A DNA stretch of 64,000 nucleotides from Gemmatimonadales bacterium (GCA_025934955.1 JAICWE010000001.1:1-64000); one strand, 5' to 3'; numbered from the stretch's first letter, positions 1 through 8,527 are shown. Notes: generated by a model from the sequence alone, not told the origin. Numbers and translations: made by a program.

Positions 1-2
1 AG

Positions 3-701
3 GCGCAGCTCGGGCAGGACGGCGTGGTACACGCGGCCGGCCTCGCCGGCGAGCTGTTCAGCAAGGCGGAGCGTGACACACTGGTGCGCGACGGCGACCT
101 TCAGACCGCAACCGCGCGGGTGGCCTCCGCCAAGTCGGCCGACGATCCGCGGGTGCTTGCCGCGCTGGATTCGTTCGCGCGCTGGGGAACGATGTTCGAG
201 CCAACGCTGGATGCGACCCGGCGCAGCGTCGCGCACTATGACAGCAAGACGGCGCACCACATGGGCATTCAGGAAGGCTACGTACGGGCGGCCGCCGCGT
301 TCGGGCTCGAGGTGACGCGCGAGGCGATCGCGCACGGCGTGCGGATCAGCGCCGGCACCGACCACGTCGCCTACGGACCGGCGAGCGACCGCGCGTCGTT
401 GCTGGCCGAGCTGTCACTGCTGGTGGACTCGGTGGGGCTGTCGCCGGAGCAGGCGCTCATCGCCGCGACGCGCGACGCCGCACGCGCCATCGGTGGTGAG
501 GCGGCGGCGCGGAGCGGGACGATCGAGCCCGGACACTACGCCGACTTCGTACTCCTGGCCCGGAGCCCGCTCGAGAACATCCGGAATCTCGACGGCGTGC
601 AATGGGTGATGCTGGGCGGGAAGCTGCTGCACCCGTGGTCGCTGCGAAGCGGGATCGCCCTCGCACCGACCCGCGGGCAGCGGGAGTACGGAACGCGCTA
701 G
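3..701 (+). CDS. Amidohydrolase family protein, C-terminal part (5' end outside window)
   Basis: The reading frame is open from the first bases, so the N-terminal part lies outside the window. The visible ~232 residues carry the late features of metal-dependent amidohydrolases: a GTDH segment, where the Asp sits at the usual late metal or catalytic position, then an ALIAATRDAARAIG helix and the terminal GTIEPGHYADFVLL strand where the chain re-enters the small beta-sandwich domain. Substrate cannot be inferred from this fragment; imidazolonepropionase-like or prolidase-like secreted enzymes share this C-terminus. It converges on the rhodanese gene, and the two stop codons overlap within one CTAG at 698-701. 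Confidence 0.8.
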   Translation, partial: AQLGQDGVVHAAGLAGELFSKAERDTLVRDGDLQTATARVASAKSADDPRVLAALDSFARWGTMFEPTLDATRRSVAHYDSKTAHHMGIQEGYVRAAAAFGLEVTREAIAHGVRISAGTDHVAYGPASDRASLLAELSLLVDSVGLSPEQALIAATRDAARAIGGEAAARSGTIEPGHYADFVLLARSPLENIRNLDGVQWVMLGGKLLHPWSLRSGIALAPTRGQREYGTR

Positions 702-1594
702 CCGCCGCTTTCGATCGGCAGCTCCGCCCGCTCCGCCCACTCGCTCCAGGAGCCGGTGTAGATCCGCACCCGCGGATACGCCAGCAGGTAGCGGAGCGCA
801 AAGAAGACGTGGGTCGCCTCGGTGGTGCTGTTGCAGTAGAGAATCAGGTCCTTGTCGGGGGTAATCCCCTGCCGCACGTAGCTCGCCCGCAGCGAGTCGA
901 GCGGCTTCCAGACGTGGCCGAACCCTTCCTGCTCCAGGTCGTCGGACCAGTAGTGATTGATGGCGCCGGGTATGTGTCCCCGGCGCATCTGGGCGCCGGC
1001 CGCGCCGGAGTACTGCTCCGGCGACCGGGCGTCCACCAGCGTCACTCCCCTGGAACGCACATCCGCGATCGTTGCGGCCGCCGGACGGAAGCGGCGCGCC
1101 GCCCAGCCGGTGGCCGCGGGAAACCGCGGATACGTCTGCGCCAGCGGCCGCTGCTCCAGCTGCCATTTGAAGTAGCCGCCATCCAGCAGGTACACATTGG
1201 CATCACCGAAGCTCGCCAGCAGCCACGCAAGGAACGTCGCGTCGATGTCGTGGGTCTCGCCGGCGCTGTAGATGACCACCGGCCGGTCCGGCGCGATTCC
1301 CAGCTGCGAAAAGAGCCGCCGGTATTGCTGCTCGTCGAGCAGCTGCACCGGAATGCCGCCGCGCGACGCGCGCAGCGTCTCGGTGTTCACGTACACCGCG
1401 CTCGGCAGGTGGCTCGTGAGGTACGTGAAGACGTCGGTGCGGATGTCCACGACCCGCACCGGCCCCCGCGCGAGCCACGCCGCGAGCGAGTCGGTGGATA
1501 TGAGGCGCGGAAAGGCGTGGGGCGCGGGCGGGCGCGGCGCCGGCGCGGCAGAGGCGAAGACACCCGCGAGAACTGCCGCGGCCGCACCGATCAT
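698..1594 (-). CDS. Exported two-domain rhodanese-like sulfurtransferase
   Basis: Encodes 298 residues with an N-terminal signal peptide (MIGAAAAVLAGVFASA) and two rhodanese domains. The first (about 30-150) has a Ser where the catalytic Cys would be (VVIYSAGETHD). The second (about 165-295) keeps an active-site loop with Cys, LILYCNSTTEATH. This inactive-plus-active arrangement is normal for thiosulfate or mercaptopyruvate sulfurtransferases, which move sulfane sulfur to a thiol or cyanide acceptor. The ATG at 1594 is chosen because it overlaps the stop of the upstream metallohydrolase gene (ATGA) and begins a clean signal peptide; the longer reading frame adds 24 unlikely residues. It is the last gene of a soxY-soxZ-metallohydrolase set, which suggests periplasmic sulfur chemistry. 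Confidence 0.8.
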   Translation of the reverse strand: MIGAAAAVLAGVFASAAPAPRPPAPHAFPRLISTDSLAAWLARGPVRVVDIRTDVFTYLTSHLPSAVYVNTETLRASRGGIPVQLLDEQQYRRLFSQLGIAPDRPVVIYSAGETHDIDATFLAWLLASFGDANVYLLDGGYFKWQLEQRPLAQTYPRFPAATGWAARRFRPAAATIADVRSRGVTLVDARSPEQYSGAAGAQMRRGHIPGAINHYWSDDLEQEGFGHVWKPLDSLRASYVRQGITPDKDLILYCNSTTEATHVFFALRYLLAYPRVRIYTGSWSEWAERAELPIESGG

Positions 1595-2619
1595 CGCCGA
1601 GCTCCCGCGCTGTCGGTCGAATCGTCGAGTCCCATGACCGCTTTCTCCATCTCGAGGTACACCCACACGGCGTTGCGCCGGAGTCGGCTGTGCAGCGAGA
1701 CCGGCCGGGTCTCGTCCGCCGGCGGCAGGCCGGCCATCGCCTTCCGCATGCCGCCGCCCTGCTCCACCGCCGCCCGCATGTCCCGTCGCAACGCCGTCAC
1801 GTAGCGGCGGGTGGTGTCCACCAGGACCGCCGGGTCGGGTGGCAGTCGTCCGTGACCCGGCACCGCGATCCGTGGATGCAGCGAATCTATCACGTCCAGC
1901 GCGTGCAGCAGCGCGCCGGAGTTGCCGTCCACCATCATCGTGACGCCGTCCTCGATCAGGATGTCGCCCGCGAACAGCACCCGTTCGGCGGGCAGCCAGA
2001 TGATCAGGTCGCCCGGCGTATGCGCGGCCCCGGGATGGGTGATGACCAGCGTGCGCCCCCCGAGGCGGAGCGTGTCGGTGCCAGTGACCGCGACCGAGGG
2101 CGTGTCGGCGAACTGAAAGCCGAGCATCGCGGGCAGGCCGACGACGCGAACCCAGTCGGCCAGCAGCGCGTCATCGCCACCCTCGGAGGCAAGCGTGCGG
2201 AGATCGGGATGCGCGATCACCCTGGCGCCGGCGCGGCGGAACACGATGGCGCCGAAGGTGTGGTCGGGGTGATGGTGGGTCAGGACCAGCCAGCGGATCG
2301 GCGCGTGGGAGACGGTGCGGATGCTCCGGAGCAGCCGCTCGCCGTCCGCGGGGCTCGCGAGCGCGTCGATGACGACGACGCCGTCCGAGGTGACGATGAA
2401 TCCGGCGTTAGGCCGGCCCTCCGAGCCGCGGCCGGTGTCGCCCGGCACGAGGTAGACGCCCGGAGCGAGGCGGCGAATCGGAAACGGAGCCGCGGGCGAC
2501 GGAGGTGCCGCGCTCAGCGCTCCGATGCCCAGCGCGAGCGCGGCGAGGCGGAGGGTCAGGTGGTGGTGAAGGCGATGTCGGCGCTCTGCCGATACACGCC
2601 GCCCTTGTTGTCCTTCCAC
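1591..2619 (-). CDS. MBL-fold metallohydrolase, SoxH / quinoprotein-relay type
   Basis: 342 residues from the GTG at 2619. A hydrophobic segment at about 23-44 is a signal peptide or anchor. The metallo-beta-lactamase signature THHHPDH lies near residue 115, followed by HPGAAHTPGD and FAGDILIED, with a late PGHG histidine: the full dinuclear zinc ligand set. Proteins of this type occur beside soxYZ (SoxH) and in quinoprotein relay gene sets; the substrate is not established. The GTG lies 64 bases inside soxZ. A CTG at 2559 that overlaps the soxZ stop is an alternative, so the N-terminus is uncertain. The stop overlaps the rhodanese start. Confidence 0.78.
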   Translation of the reverse strand: MEGQQGRRVSAERRHRLHHHLTLRLAALALGIGALSAAPPSPAAPFPIRRLAPGVYLVPGDTGRGSEGRPNAGFIVTSDGVVVIDALASPADGERLLRSIRTVSHAPIRWLVLTHHHPDHTFGAIVFRRAGARVIAHPDLRTLASEGGDDALLADWVRVVGLPAMLGFQFADTPSVAVTGTDTLRLGGRTLVITHPGAAHTPGDLIIWLPAERVLFAGDILIEDGVTMMVDGNSGALLHALDVIDSLHPRIAVPGHGRLPPDPAVLVDTTRRYVTALRRDMRAAVEQGGGMRKAMAGLPPADETRPVSLHSRLRRNAVWVYLEMEKAVMGLDDSTDSAGARR

Positions 2620-2894
2620 GTGAGCGTCAGAGGCGCCTCGCGGTCGGCCTTGAGCGAGAAGGTGACGAGCGGATCACGGCTGATCCCCGACGTCCACTCG
2701 AACCGGGCGACCTGCTGGTCGCCATACACGATGGTGACCTCGTTGATGAAGTACGCCGGAATCGGATCACCGTCCCTGGTGCGGAAGAAGCCGGTGTCCA
2801 TCGGATGCGAGATGATCGCGCTCACCAGGATCTGCTCCCCGCGGACGATCCGGTCGGGCAACCGGATGCGCGCGTCGCCGGTCACGTCAGGCAT
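2556..2894 (-). CDS. soxZ: Sulfur-oxidation carrier subunit SoxZ
   Basis: 112 residues with the SoxZ immunoglobulin-like fold: an RIRLPDRIVRGEQILVSAII opening, then a HPMDTGFF segment and the C-terminal TLTWKDNKGG strand. SoxZ pairs with SoxY to form the carrier on which sulfur compounds are bound during periplasmic thiosulfate oxidation. The ATG at 2894 shares one base with the soxY stop (TGATG), which fixes the start; the longer upstream reading is discarded. No signal peptide is seen, as expected, since SoxZ is normally exported together with the Tat-signal partner SoxY. Confidence 0.88.
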   Translation of the reverse strand: MPDVTGDARIRLPDRIVRGEQILVSAIISHPMDTGFFRTRDGDPIPAYFINEVTIVYGDQQVARFEWTSGISRDPLVTFSLKADREAPLTLTWKDNKGGVYRQSADIAFTTT

Positions 2895-3397
2895 CAGCCA
2901 CATCCATTCAGGGTGACGTTGACGCGGGTGTACCCGGCCCACACCTCGCCACGGGTGGTCTCGACGATGGCGCGCACCCAGGTGGAGCGCTTCATCTTGA
3001 TTCGCGTGGAGATCGACAGCCGGCCGATGGCGGGCGTCAGGTAGAATCCGGCGACGTGCACGTCGGGATTGTGATCCACGAAGAGGTGTACGCCCTTGAC
3101 GTACTCGTCCGCCGTCATCGGCAGATCGCTCTCGATGATCACCGGCACCACCCGGCCGTCCTCCGCCGCCGCCGGCATGTCGAGCTGGACGTGCCCGGTG
3201 CGAATCTGCCGGTCGCCGAAGCGATCCTTCAACGCCTTCGCGACGATGTCGTTGGGGATTGCCGGCGGGTCGTCGGGACCGATGGCGAGGAGCCGCCCGC
3301 CCGGCGTGAGCACGTCGCGACCGAGCAGGAGGGCGGCGAGGAAGCCGGCGGATCGGGCGACGAACGACCGGCGGGACTGCGGCGAACCCGGGGACAT
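2894..3397 (-). CDS. soxY: Sulfur-oxidation carrier subunit SoxY (Tat signal)
   Basis: 167 residues. A twin-arginine signal (RRSFVARSAGF, residues 9-19) is followed by a hydrophobic stretch. The mature part is SoxY-like and ends in NGCG, which places a Cys next to last on the flexible C-terminal arm where SoxY carries the substrate covalently; classical SoxY ends in GGCGG, so this is a shortened variant. The ATG at 3397 is preceded by GGAGGTGAG at ideal spacing, which decides the start. It leads the soxY-soxZ-MBL-rhodanese group; soxB, soxXA and soxCD are not in the window. Confidence 0.85.
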   Translation of the reverse strand: MSPGSPQSRRSFVARSAGFLAALLLGRDVLTPGGRLLAIGPDDPPAIPNDIVAKALKDRFGDRQIRTGHVQLDMPAAAEDGRVVPVIIESDLPMTADEYVKGVHLFVDHNPDVHVAGFYLTPAIGRLSISTRIKMKRSTWVRAIVETTRGEVWAGYTRVNVTLNGCG

Positions 3398-3602
3398 CTC
3401 ACCTCCAGCGGAGCCCACACCGGTGCAAGCTGCTCCGGTCGTTGCGGAGGGTCAAGGCTGCGTGGCCTGGCGCTTGCACCCGCGCACGCAATCCGCTGCA
3501 CCCCGCCGCGCTTGTGCCAGATTGTCGCGCGACTTAGCTTAAGCCATTCTCCAGCATAGCGATGTGGTGAGTCGTGCTCACCCTCCGGACCATCGAGGCA
3601 CT

Positions 3603-4811
3603 GTGGAAACTCAGATCCTTCAGCAAGTCGCGCTCTTCGAGAAGTGCCGGCAATTCACCAAGGCGCGCGAGGTCCAGGCGGCGGGTCTCTACCCGTACTT
3701 CAAGCCGATCTCCGAATCCGAAGATACGGTCGTCGTCATCGAAGGCCACAAGCGCATCATGCTGGGGTCGAACAACTACCTCGGCCTGACCCATCATCCC
3801 AAGGTGCTGGAGGCGGCGGGCCGCGCGCTGAGCCGCTACGGCTCGGGCTGCACCGGCAGCCGGTTCCTCAACGGCACACTCGATCTGCACGAGCAGCTCG
3901 AGACCGCGCTGGCCCAGGTCCTCGGCAAGGAGGCGTGCCTCGTCTTCTCCACCGGGTACTCGGCCAATCTGGGGCTGATTTCCGGTCTCGTCGGCCGGGG
4001 CGAAGTCGTGTACCTGGACAAGCTGGACCACGCGTCCATCGTGGACGGTGCCAAGATGTCCTATGGTGAGACCGAACGGTTCTCCCACGGCGACCTGGCC
4101 AGCCTCGAGCGGAAGATCGAACGGAACGGCGGCGCGAGCCGCGGTGCCATGATCGTGGTGGACGGCGTGTACTCCATGGAAGGTGACATCGCCGACATCC
4201 CCAGCCTCGTTCGTGTGGCGCGGCGGCACGGCGCCGCGCTGGCGGTGGACGACGCCCACTCGCTCGGCGTGCTCGGTCCCAACGGCGACGGCACCGCCGC
4301 ACACTTCGCGATGATCGACGAAGTCGACATCATCGGCGGCACCTTCTCCAAGTCGCTCGCCTCGATCGGCGGCTTCGTCGCCGGGTCGGACAGCATCATC
4401 CACTACCTGCGCCACCACAGCCGGCCGCTCATCTTCACGGCGGCGCTGCCGCCGGCCAATACCGCGGGCGTGCTCGCCGCGCTCGAGGTGCTGCAGCGCG
4501 AGCCGGAGCGGCGCGAGCACCTCTGGGCCAACACCCGCCGCCTGCACGAGGGCTTCCGCCGGCTCGGCTTCGACATCGGTCCCACCGAAACGCCGATCGT
4601 GCCGGTGCTGATCGGGCCGTTGGAGAAGACCTTCCTGTTCTGGCGGAAGATGTTCGACGCCGGCGTCTTCACCAATCCGGTCGCGCCGCCGGCGGTGCCG
4701 CCGTCGCAGTGCCGGCTCCGCACCAGCGTCATGGCGACGCACACCTTCGATCAGATCGACTTCGCGCTCGAGGCGTTCGGGAAGGTCGGACGGGAGCTGG
4801 GGGTCATCTGA
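3603..4811 (+). CDS. spt: Serine palmitoyltransferase (alpha-oxoamine synthase family)
   Basis: 402 residues of a fold-type I PLP enzyme that condenses an amino acid with an acyl thioester. In this family and context the predicted product is 3-ketosphinganine from serine and palmitoyl-CoA or -ACP. Seen in the sequence: the LGSNNYLGL opening, His143 (DKLDHASI) stacking on PLP, DDAHSLG, and the PLP lysine Lys250 in GTFSKS. The late VMATHTFDQID is typical of the family. The GTG at 3603 is preferred because GAGG lies 4 bases upstream; GTG codons at 3564 and 3567 lack one. A KBL or 8-amino-7-oxononanoate synthase would be the alternatives, but the next two genes match ceramide synthesis partners. 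Confidence 0.85.
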   Translation: METQILQQVALFEKCRQFTKAREVQAAGLYPYFKPISESEDTVVVIEGHKRIMLGSNNYLGLTHHPKVLEAAGRALSRYGSGCTGSRFLNGTLDLHEQLETALAQVLGKEACLVFSTGYSANLGLISGLVGRGEVVYLDKLDHASIVDGAKMSYGETERFSHGDLASLERKIERNGGASRGAMIVVDGVYSMEGDIADIPSLVRVARRHGAALAVDDAHSLGVLGPNGDGTAAHFAMIDEVDIIGGTFSKSLASIGGFVAGSDSIIHYLRHHSRPLIFTAALPPANTAGVLAALEVLQREPERREHLWANTRRLHEGFRRLGFDIGPTETPIVPVLIGPLEKTFLFWRKMFDAGVFTNPVAPPAVPPSQCRLRTSVMATHTFDQIDFALEAFGKVGRELGVI

Positions 4812-4816
4812 CCGCT

Positions 4817-5944
4817 GTGGCGCAGGTCCGCCCGGCGCGGAGCCGCGGCGATCTCGAGCAATTCGTCGACCTGCCCTACCGACTGCACGCGCGGGACCCG
4901 CTCTGGGTCCCGCCGTTGCGTCGGGACGTGGAGACGCTGCTCTCGCGCAGCAAGAATCCCTTCTTCGAGCACGCGGACGCGGAGTACTTCATCGCCGAGC
5001 GAGCTGGCGACGTCGTCGGACGCATCGCCGCGATCCACAACCGACTGCATAACACCACGCACCACGACCGGGTCGGATTTTTCGGCTTCCTCGAGTGCGT
5101 CGATGACCAGTCCACGGCCGACGCGCTGTTCGCCGCCGCCGGCGAGTGGCTGCGCGGTCGCGGTCTCGACACGATGCGCGGCCCCGCGTCGTTCTCGGTG
5201 AACGACGAATGCGGGTTGCTGGTGGACGGCTTCGGCACGCCGCCCACGCTGATGATGCCGCACAACCCGCCCTACTACGTGACGCTGATCGAGCGCGCCG
5301 GCTTCGCCAAGGCGAAGGACCTGCTGGTCTACCAGGGCGGCCATCCCGAGCACTACGTGCCGGTGCCGGAGCGGCTCGCGCGCGGCACCGAGCTGATCCG
5401 GCAGCGGCAGGGCATCACGCTTCGCGGCCTCGACATGAAGGACTTCGCGGCCGAGGTCGAGCGGATCAAGACGATCTACAACGCGGCGTGGGAGCTGAAC
5501 TGGGGCTTCGTGCCGATGACGGATCACGAGATCGACCACCTGGCGGAGCAGTTCAAGCCGGTGGTGATCCCCGAGCTCGTTCCCTTCGCGGAGAAGGACG
5601 GCAGGGTGATCGCGTTCGGGCTGGCGCTGCCCGACCTCAACGTGGCGTTCCGCGGCAACAGCAGGGGACGGATGTTTCCCGCGATCCTCAAGGTGCTGTG
5701 GCTGCTCAAGGCGAAGAAGCTCAAGCGCGCCCGCATCGTGCTGCTCGGCATCCTGCCGGAGTACCGTGGCAAGGGCATTGACGCGATGCTCTACCACTGG
5801 ATCTGGACCAGGAGCGGCGAGCGGGGCATTTACTGGGGCGAGGCCGGCTGGATTCTCGAGGACAATCCCGCGATGAACGCGGGGCTCGAGAAGATGACCT
5901 TCACCGTCTACAAGACCTACCGCCTCTACGACCGCGCCCTGTGA
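4817..5944 (+). CDS. bcerS: Bacterial ceramide synthase-like GNAT acyltransferase
   Basis: 375 residues. The C-terminal half has a GNAT fold with acyl-CoA loop ILPEYRGKGI at 312-321, and the N-terminal half has the conserved RDPLWVPPLRRD and NDECGLLVDGF segments of large GNAT-like acyltransferases. Caulobacter ceramide synthase (bCerS) is a GNAT-type enzyme that N-acylates 3-ketosphinganine; the gene's place between spt and a CerR-like reductase supports that role, by inference. GTG 4817 is chosen because it lies 5 bases after the spt stop; an upstream in-frame ATG would overlap spt by about 100 bases. No membrane segment is evident, so peripheral membrane action is likely. Confidence 0.75.
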   Translation: MAQVRPARSRGDLEQFVDLPYRLHARDPLWVPPLRRDVETLLSRSKNPFFEHADAEYFIAERAGDVVGRIAAIHNRLHNTTHHDRVGFFGFLECVDDQSTADALFAAAGEWLRGRGLDTMRGPASFSVNDECGLLVDGFGTPPTLMMPHNPPYYVTLIERAGFAKAKDLLVYQGGHPEHYVPVPERLARGTELIRQRQGITLRGLDMKDFAAEVERIKTIYNAAWELNWGFVPMTDHEIDHLAEQFKPVVIPELVPFAEKDGRVIAFGLALPDLNVAFRGNSRGRMFPAILKVLWLLKAKKLKRARIVLLGILPEYRGKGIDAMLYHWIWTRSGERGIYWGEAGWILEDNPAMNAGLEKMTFTVYKTYRLYDRAL

Positions 5945-5980
5945 TGGCGCGCTGCGCCCGGTGACGCCGCAACGCGCCCG

Positions 5981-6949
5981 ATGAGGGCGATGCTCACCGG
6001 GGGGACCGGCTTCGTCGGGAGTCACCTCGCCGACGCGCTTCGACGCCGCGGCGATGACGTCACCGCGCTGGTCCGCTCTCCCGCCAAGGCCAAGGAGCTC
6101 GCCCGGCTCGGCGTGCGCATCGTGCCGGGCGGCCTCGACGACGGCGCGGCGCTCCGCGCCGCGGCCGACGGTCAGGACATCGTGTACCACGTGGCCGGGA
6201 TCGTGGCCGCGCGGAACGAGGCCGAGTTTCTCCGCGCCAATCGCGATGGCACCGAGCGCGTGCTGCGCGCGGCGGAGACGGCCGGCGCGGGCCGGTTCGT
6301 GCTCGTGTCGTCCATGGCAGCCGCGGGGCCGGCCGCGCGGGGGCGGCCGCTCGCGGGAGACGAGCCGCCACGACCCGTCACCGCATACGGCCGGAGCAAG
6401 CTCGCCGGCGAAGCGCTGGTGCGCGGGGGCGCGATCCCGTGGAGCATCATTCGGCCGCCGATGGTGTACGGCCCGCGCGATCGCGAGGTGCTCAAGGTCT
6501 TTCAGCTCGCGCGACGCGGCGTCGCACCGGTGTTCGGCGACGGGAGCCAGGAGCTGAGCGCGGTACACGCGGCGGACCTCGCGGCGGCGCTGATCGCGGC
6601 CGGCAGCGCCCCGGATGCGGCAGGCCGGATCTACTACGCCTGTCATCCGGAGATCTTCACGAGTGCCGCGTTCGTGCACGCGGTAGCCGACGCGCTCGGC
6701 CGGCGGGTGCGAACCATCCCGATTCCGCCGGTCATCGGTCGCGCGATGCTCACGCTCACCGGCAGCGCCGCGCAGCTCGCCGGGCGGGCAACCATTCTCC
6801 CGGCCGACAAGGCGCACGAATTCTTCCAGCCGGCGTGGACCGGCGACCCGCGTCCGCTCAGCCGCGACACCGGCTGGGCGGCAGCGCTCGACCTGACACG
6901 CGGCCTTGCCGACACCGCGGCGTGGTATCAGCGGAACGGCTGGCTGTAG
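5981..6949 (+). CDS. cerR: Extended SDR reductase, ceramide reductase (CerR)-like
   Basis: 322 residues of an NAD(P)-dependent epimerase/dehydratase-type SDR. The nucleotide motif TGGTGFVG is at 6-13. The catalytic triad region shows Ser110/111 in LVSSMA and Tyr136-x3-Lys140 in YGRSK. PPMVYGPRD follows, where extended SDRs bind substrate. In the Caulobacter pathway a protein of this family reduces the 3-keto group after acylation to give ceramide. The gene sits directly after the bCerS-like gene, with 36 bases between, and before a PAP2 gene. NAD-dependent sugar epimerase or 3-beta-hydroxysteroid dehydrogenase activity cannot be excluded from sequence alone. Confidence 0.72.
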   Translation: MRAMLTGGTGFVGSHLADALRRRGDDVTALVRSPAKAKELARLGVRIVPGGLDDGAALRAAADGQDIVYHVAGIVAARNEAEFLRANRDGTERVLRAAETAGAGRFVLVSSMAAAGPAARGRPLAGDEPPRPVTAYGRSKLAGEALVRGGAIPWSIIRPPMVYGPRDREVLKVFQLARRGVAPVFGDGSQELSAVHAADLAAALIAAGSAPDAAGRIYYACHPEIFTSAAFVHAVADALGRRVRTIPIPPVIGRAMLTLTGSAAQLAGRATILPADKAHEFFQPAWTGDPRPLSRDTGWAAALDLTRGLADTAAWYQRNGWL

Positions 6950-6954
6950 CCGGC

Positions 6955-7827
6955 GTGCGCACACCGGCGGCGGCGCTCCGGCCGATCGATCGCGTCATCC
7001 TCGGCTACCTGCTCGTGGCGTCGGTCGTGGTGATCGCACGGTTGCACCGCCAGCCGGGCGGCTGGTGGCTGCTCGGCGCCCATGGGCTCATCGTGGTGCT
7101 GATCGCGATCCTGGTGTACGCGCCGCTCGGCCGCGCGGGACGCGCGCTGCGCGAGGTCTATCCGCTGGTGCTGCTCGTCGCGCTGTACAGCGCGCTCGAC
7201 GTACTCAACCGCGGCGGCGCGGCTCAGGTGCACGATGCCGTGGTGCAGCGGTGGGAGTTCGCGCTCTTCGGCGGCCAGCCGAGCCGCGAGTGGTGGATGG
7301 CCGAGCCGAGCCGGTTCTGGTCGCTGGTGCTGCACGGCGCCTATCTCTCCTACTATTTCATCGTGGCGGTGCCGGCAGTCTACTTCGCGAGCCGCCGCGC
7401 GCTGCCCGCGCTGCGCGGCTACATCTTCGCGGTCATCCTCGCGTTCTTCACCTGCTATCTGTTCTTCATCTTCTTTCCGGTGGCCGGACCGTACTACGCA
7501 TTTCCCCGCCCGACCGGGCCGTTCGTCGACAACGTGACCGCGCGGCTGGTCTACGCGACGCTCGCCGTCGGCAGCTCGTACGGCGCGGCGTTCCCGTCAT
7601 CGCACGTCGCGGCGAGCGTGGCGGCGGCGGGCGCGTCGCTGTGGGGATCGCGCCGGCTCGGGACGATCCTGCTGGTCCCGACGGTGCTGCTGATCGTCTC
7701 GGTGGTGTACTGCCAGATGCACTACGCGGTGGACGCGATCGCGGGGCTCGCCGTCGGGCTGGCCGCGCTCGGGCTCACGGCGGCCGCGCGGCGACGGGGC
7801 CTCGCGGGCGCCGCGCCGCGGGGGTAA
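6955..7827 (+). CDS. PAP2 superfamily membrane protein, Aur1/IPC-synthase-like
   Basis: 290 residues with about six membrane segments. The catalytic half has FPSSH (His217) and MHYAVD (His256, Asp260), the His/His/Asp triad of Aur1 and sphingomyelin-synthase type lipid phosphotransferases; I do not see the KxxxxxxRP motif of classical phosphatases. GTG 6955 follows the cerR stop by 5 bases and gives a start just before the first membrane helix. Being last in a ceramide synthesis set, it may transfer a phospho-headgroup to ceramide, for instance phosphoinositol. That role is inference; a lipid phosphatase (undecaprenyl- or phosphatidic acid phosphatase) is the alternative. Confidence 0.78.
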   Translation: MRTPAAALRPIDRVILGYLLVASVVVIARLHRQPGGWWLLGAHGLIVVLIAILVYAPLGRAGRALREVYPLVLLVALYSALDVLNRGGAAQVHDAVVQRWEFALFGGQPSREWWMAEPSRFWSLVLHGAYLSYYFIVAVPAVYFASRRALPALRGYIFAVILAFFTCYLFFIFFPVAGPYYAFPRPTGPFVDNVTARLVYATLAVGSSYGAAFPSSHVAASVAAAGASLWGSRRLGTILLVPTVLLIVSVVYCQMHYAVDAIAGLAVGLAALGLTAAARRRGLAGAAPRG

Positions 7828-7831
7828 ACGT

Positions 7832-7864
7832 GGCGCGGGGGCTTCCGATGGAAGCCCCCGCGCC
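7832..7864. terminator. Bidirectional hairpin between PAP2 and cupredoxin genes
   Basis: A perfect 15-bp inverted repeat (7832-7846 with 7850-7864, GGCGCGGGGGCTTCC and its complement) with a 3-base GAT loop. It lies between the convergent PAP2 and cupredoxin genes, 4 bases after the PAP2 stop. No run of T follows on either side, so Rho-independent termination is likely but not certain. Confidence 0.75.
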
Positions 7865-7884
7865 GGCTACCGCCACAGCGCTGC

Positions 7885-8373
7885 CTACTGAACCGTGATC
7901 TTGCCCTTCATGCCGAGGGCCTGGTGCGGCAGGCAGTAGAAGTGGTAATCGCCCTTCGGCGCACTCGCCGCGAACGTCACGGTGTAGGTGGCGTTCGGCT
8001 CCGTGAGGAGCGGCGACGCGAGCGGACCCATCGGATCCGGCATGTTGATGGCGCTCTGCGCGCCCGAGGGGATGCTGTCGGGATAGAACTGGACGTTGTG
8101 CGGACCGCCGCTCACATCATGGAAGACGACCTGGTCGCCCGCCTTGATGGTGATGTCGGAGGGGTCGTACTTGTACGTCGTGCCGACGAGCTCCATGTTC
8201 ACATCGTGCTTCGCGCCGCCCGTCGCGGGCGCCGCGGCACCACCACCGGCCGGCGCAGCCGCCGCGGCAGCGGAGGTATCGGCCGGCTGCGCCGCCCCGC
8301 CCGCCTTCTTCTCGCCACCACCACACGCCGCCAGGACGAGGGCCAGCCCCGCCACCATGCTCGTCACGCGCAT
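7885..8373 (-). CDS. Cupredoxin (plastocyanin/azurin-type) lipoprotein
   Basis: 162 residues. A lipoprotein signal ends at LAAC (Cys17), then an Ala/Gly/Pro-rich linker runs to about residue 55. The blue-copper domain carries the four expected ligands: His92 (PHN), Cys147 (FYC), His150 (LPH) and Met155 (GMKG). It should be a membrane-tethered periplasmic one-electron carrier. ATG 8373 begins the signal peptide and has GGAGG upstream, so the longer reading is rejected. The nearby alternative complex III is a plausible electron donor, but no link is shown by the sequence. Confidence 0.9.
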   Translation of the reverse strand: MRVTSMVAGLALVLAACGGGEKKAGGAAQPADTSAAAAAAPAGGGAAAPATGGAKHDVNMELVGTTYKYDPSDITIKAGDQVVFHDVSGGPHNVQFYPDSIPSGAQSAINMPDPMGPLASPLLTEPNATYTVTFAASAPKGDYHFYCLPHQALGMKGKITVQ

Positions 8374-8527
8374 TGCCGCTCTGCCTCCAGTCAGGTGATC
8401 TCTCGCCCGTGCGCACACGGGACCTCCCCGCCGCCGGGCCACCCCTGTGGGTCCCCATGCGGTCGCCAAGTATATATTCAGCCCTTCCCAGCCGGTAGCT
8501 CGCGTTGCCACCACGGTTTCCATTTCG

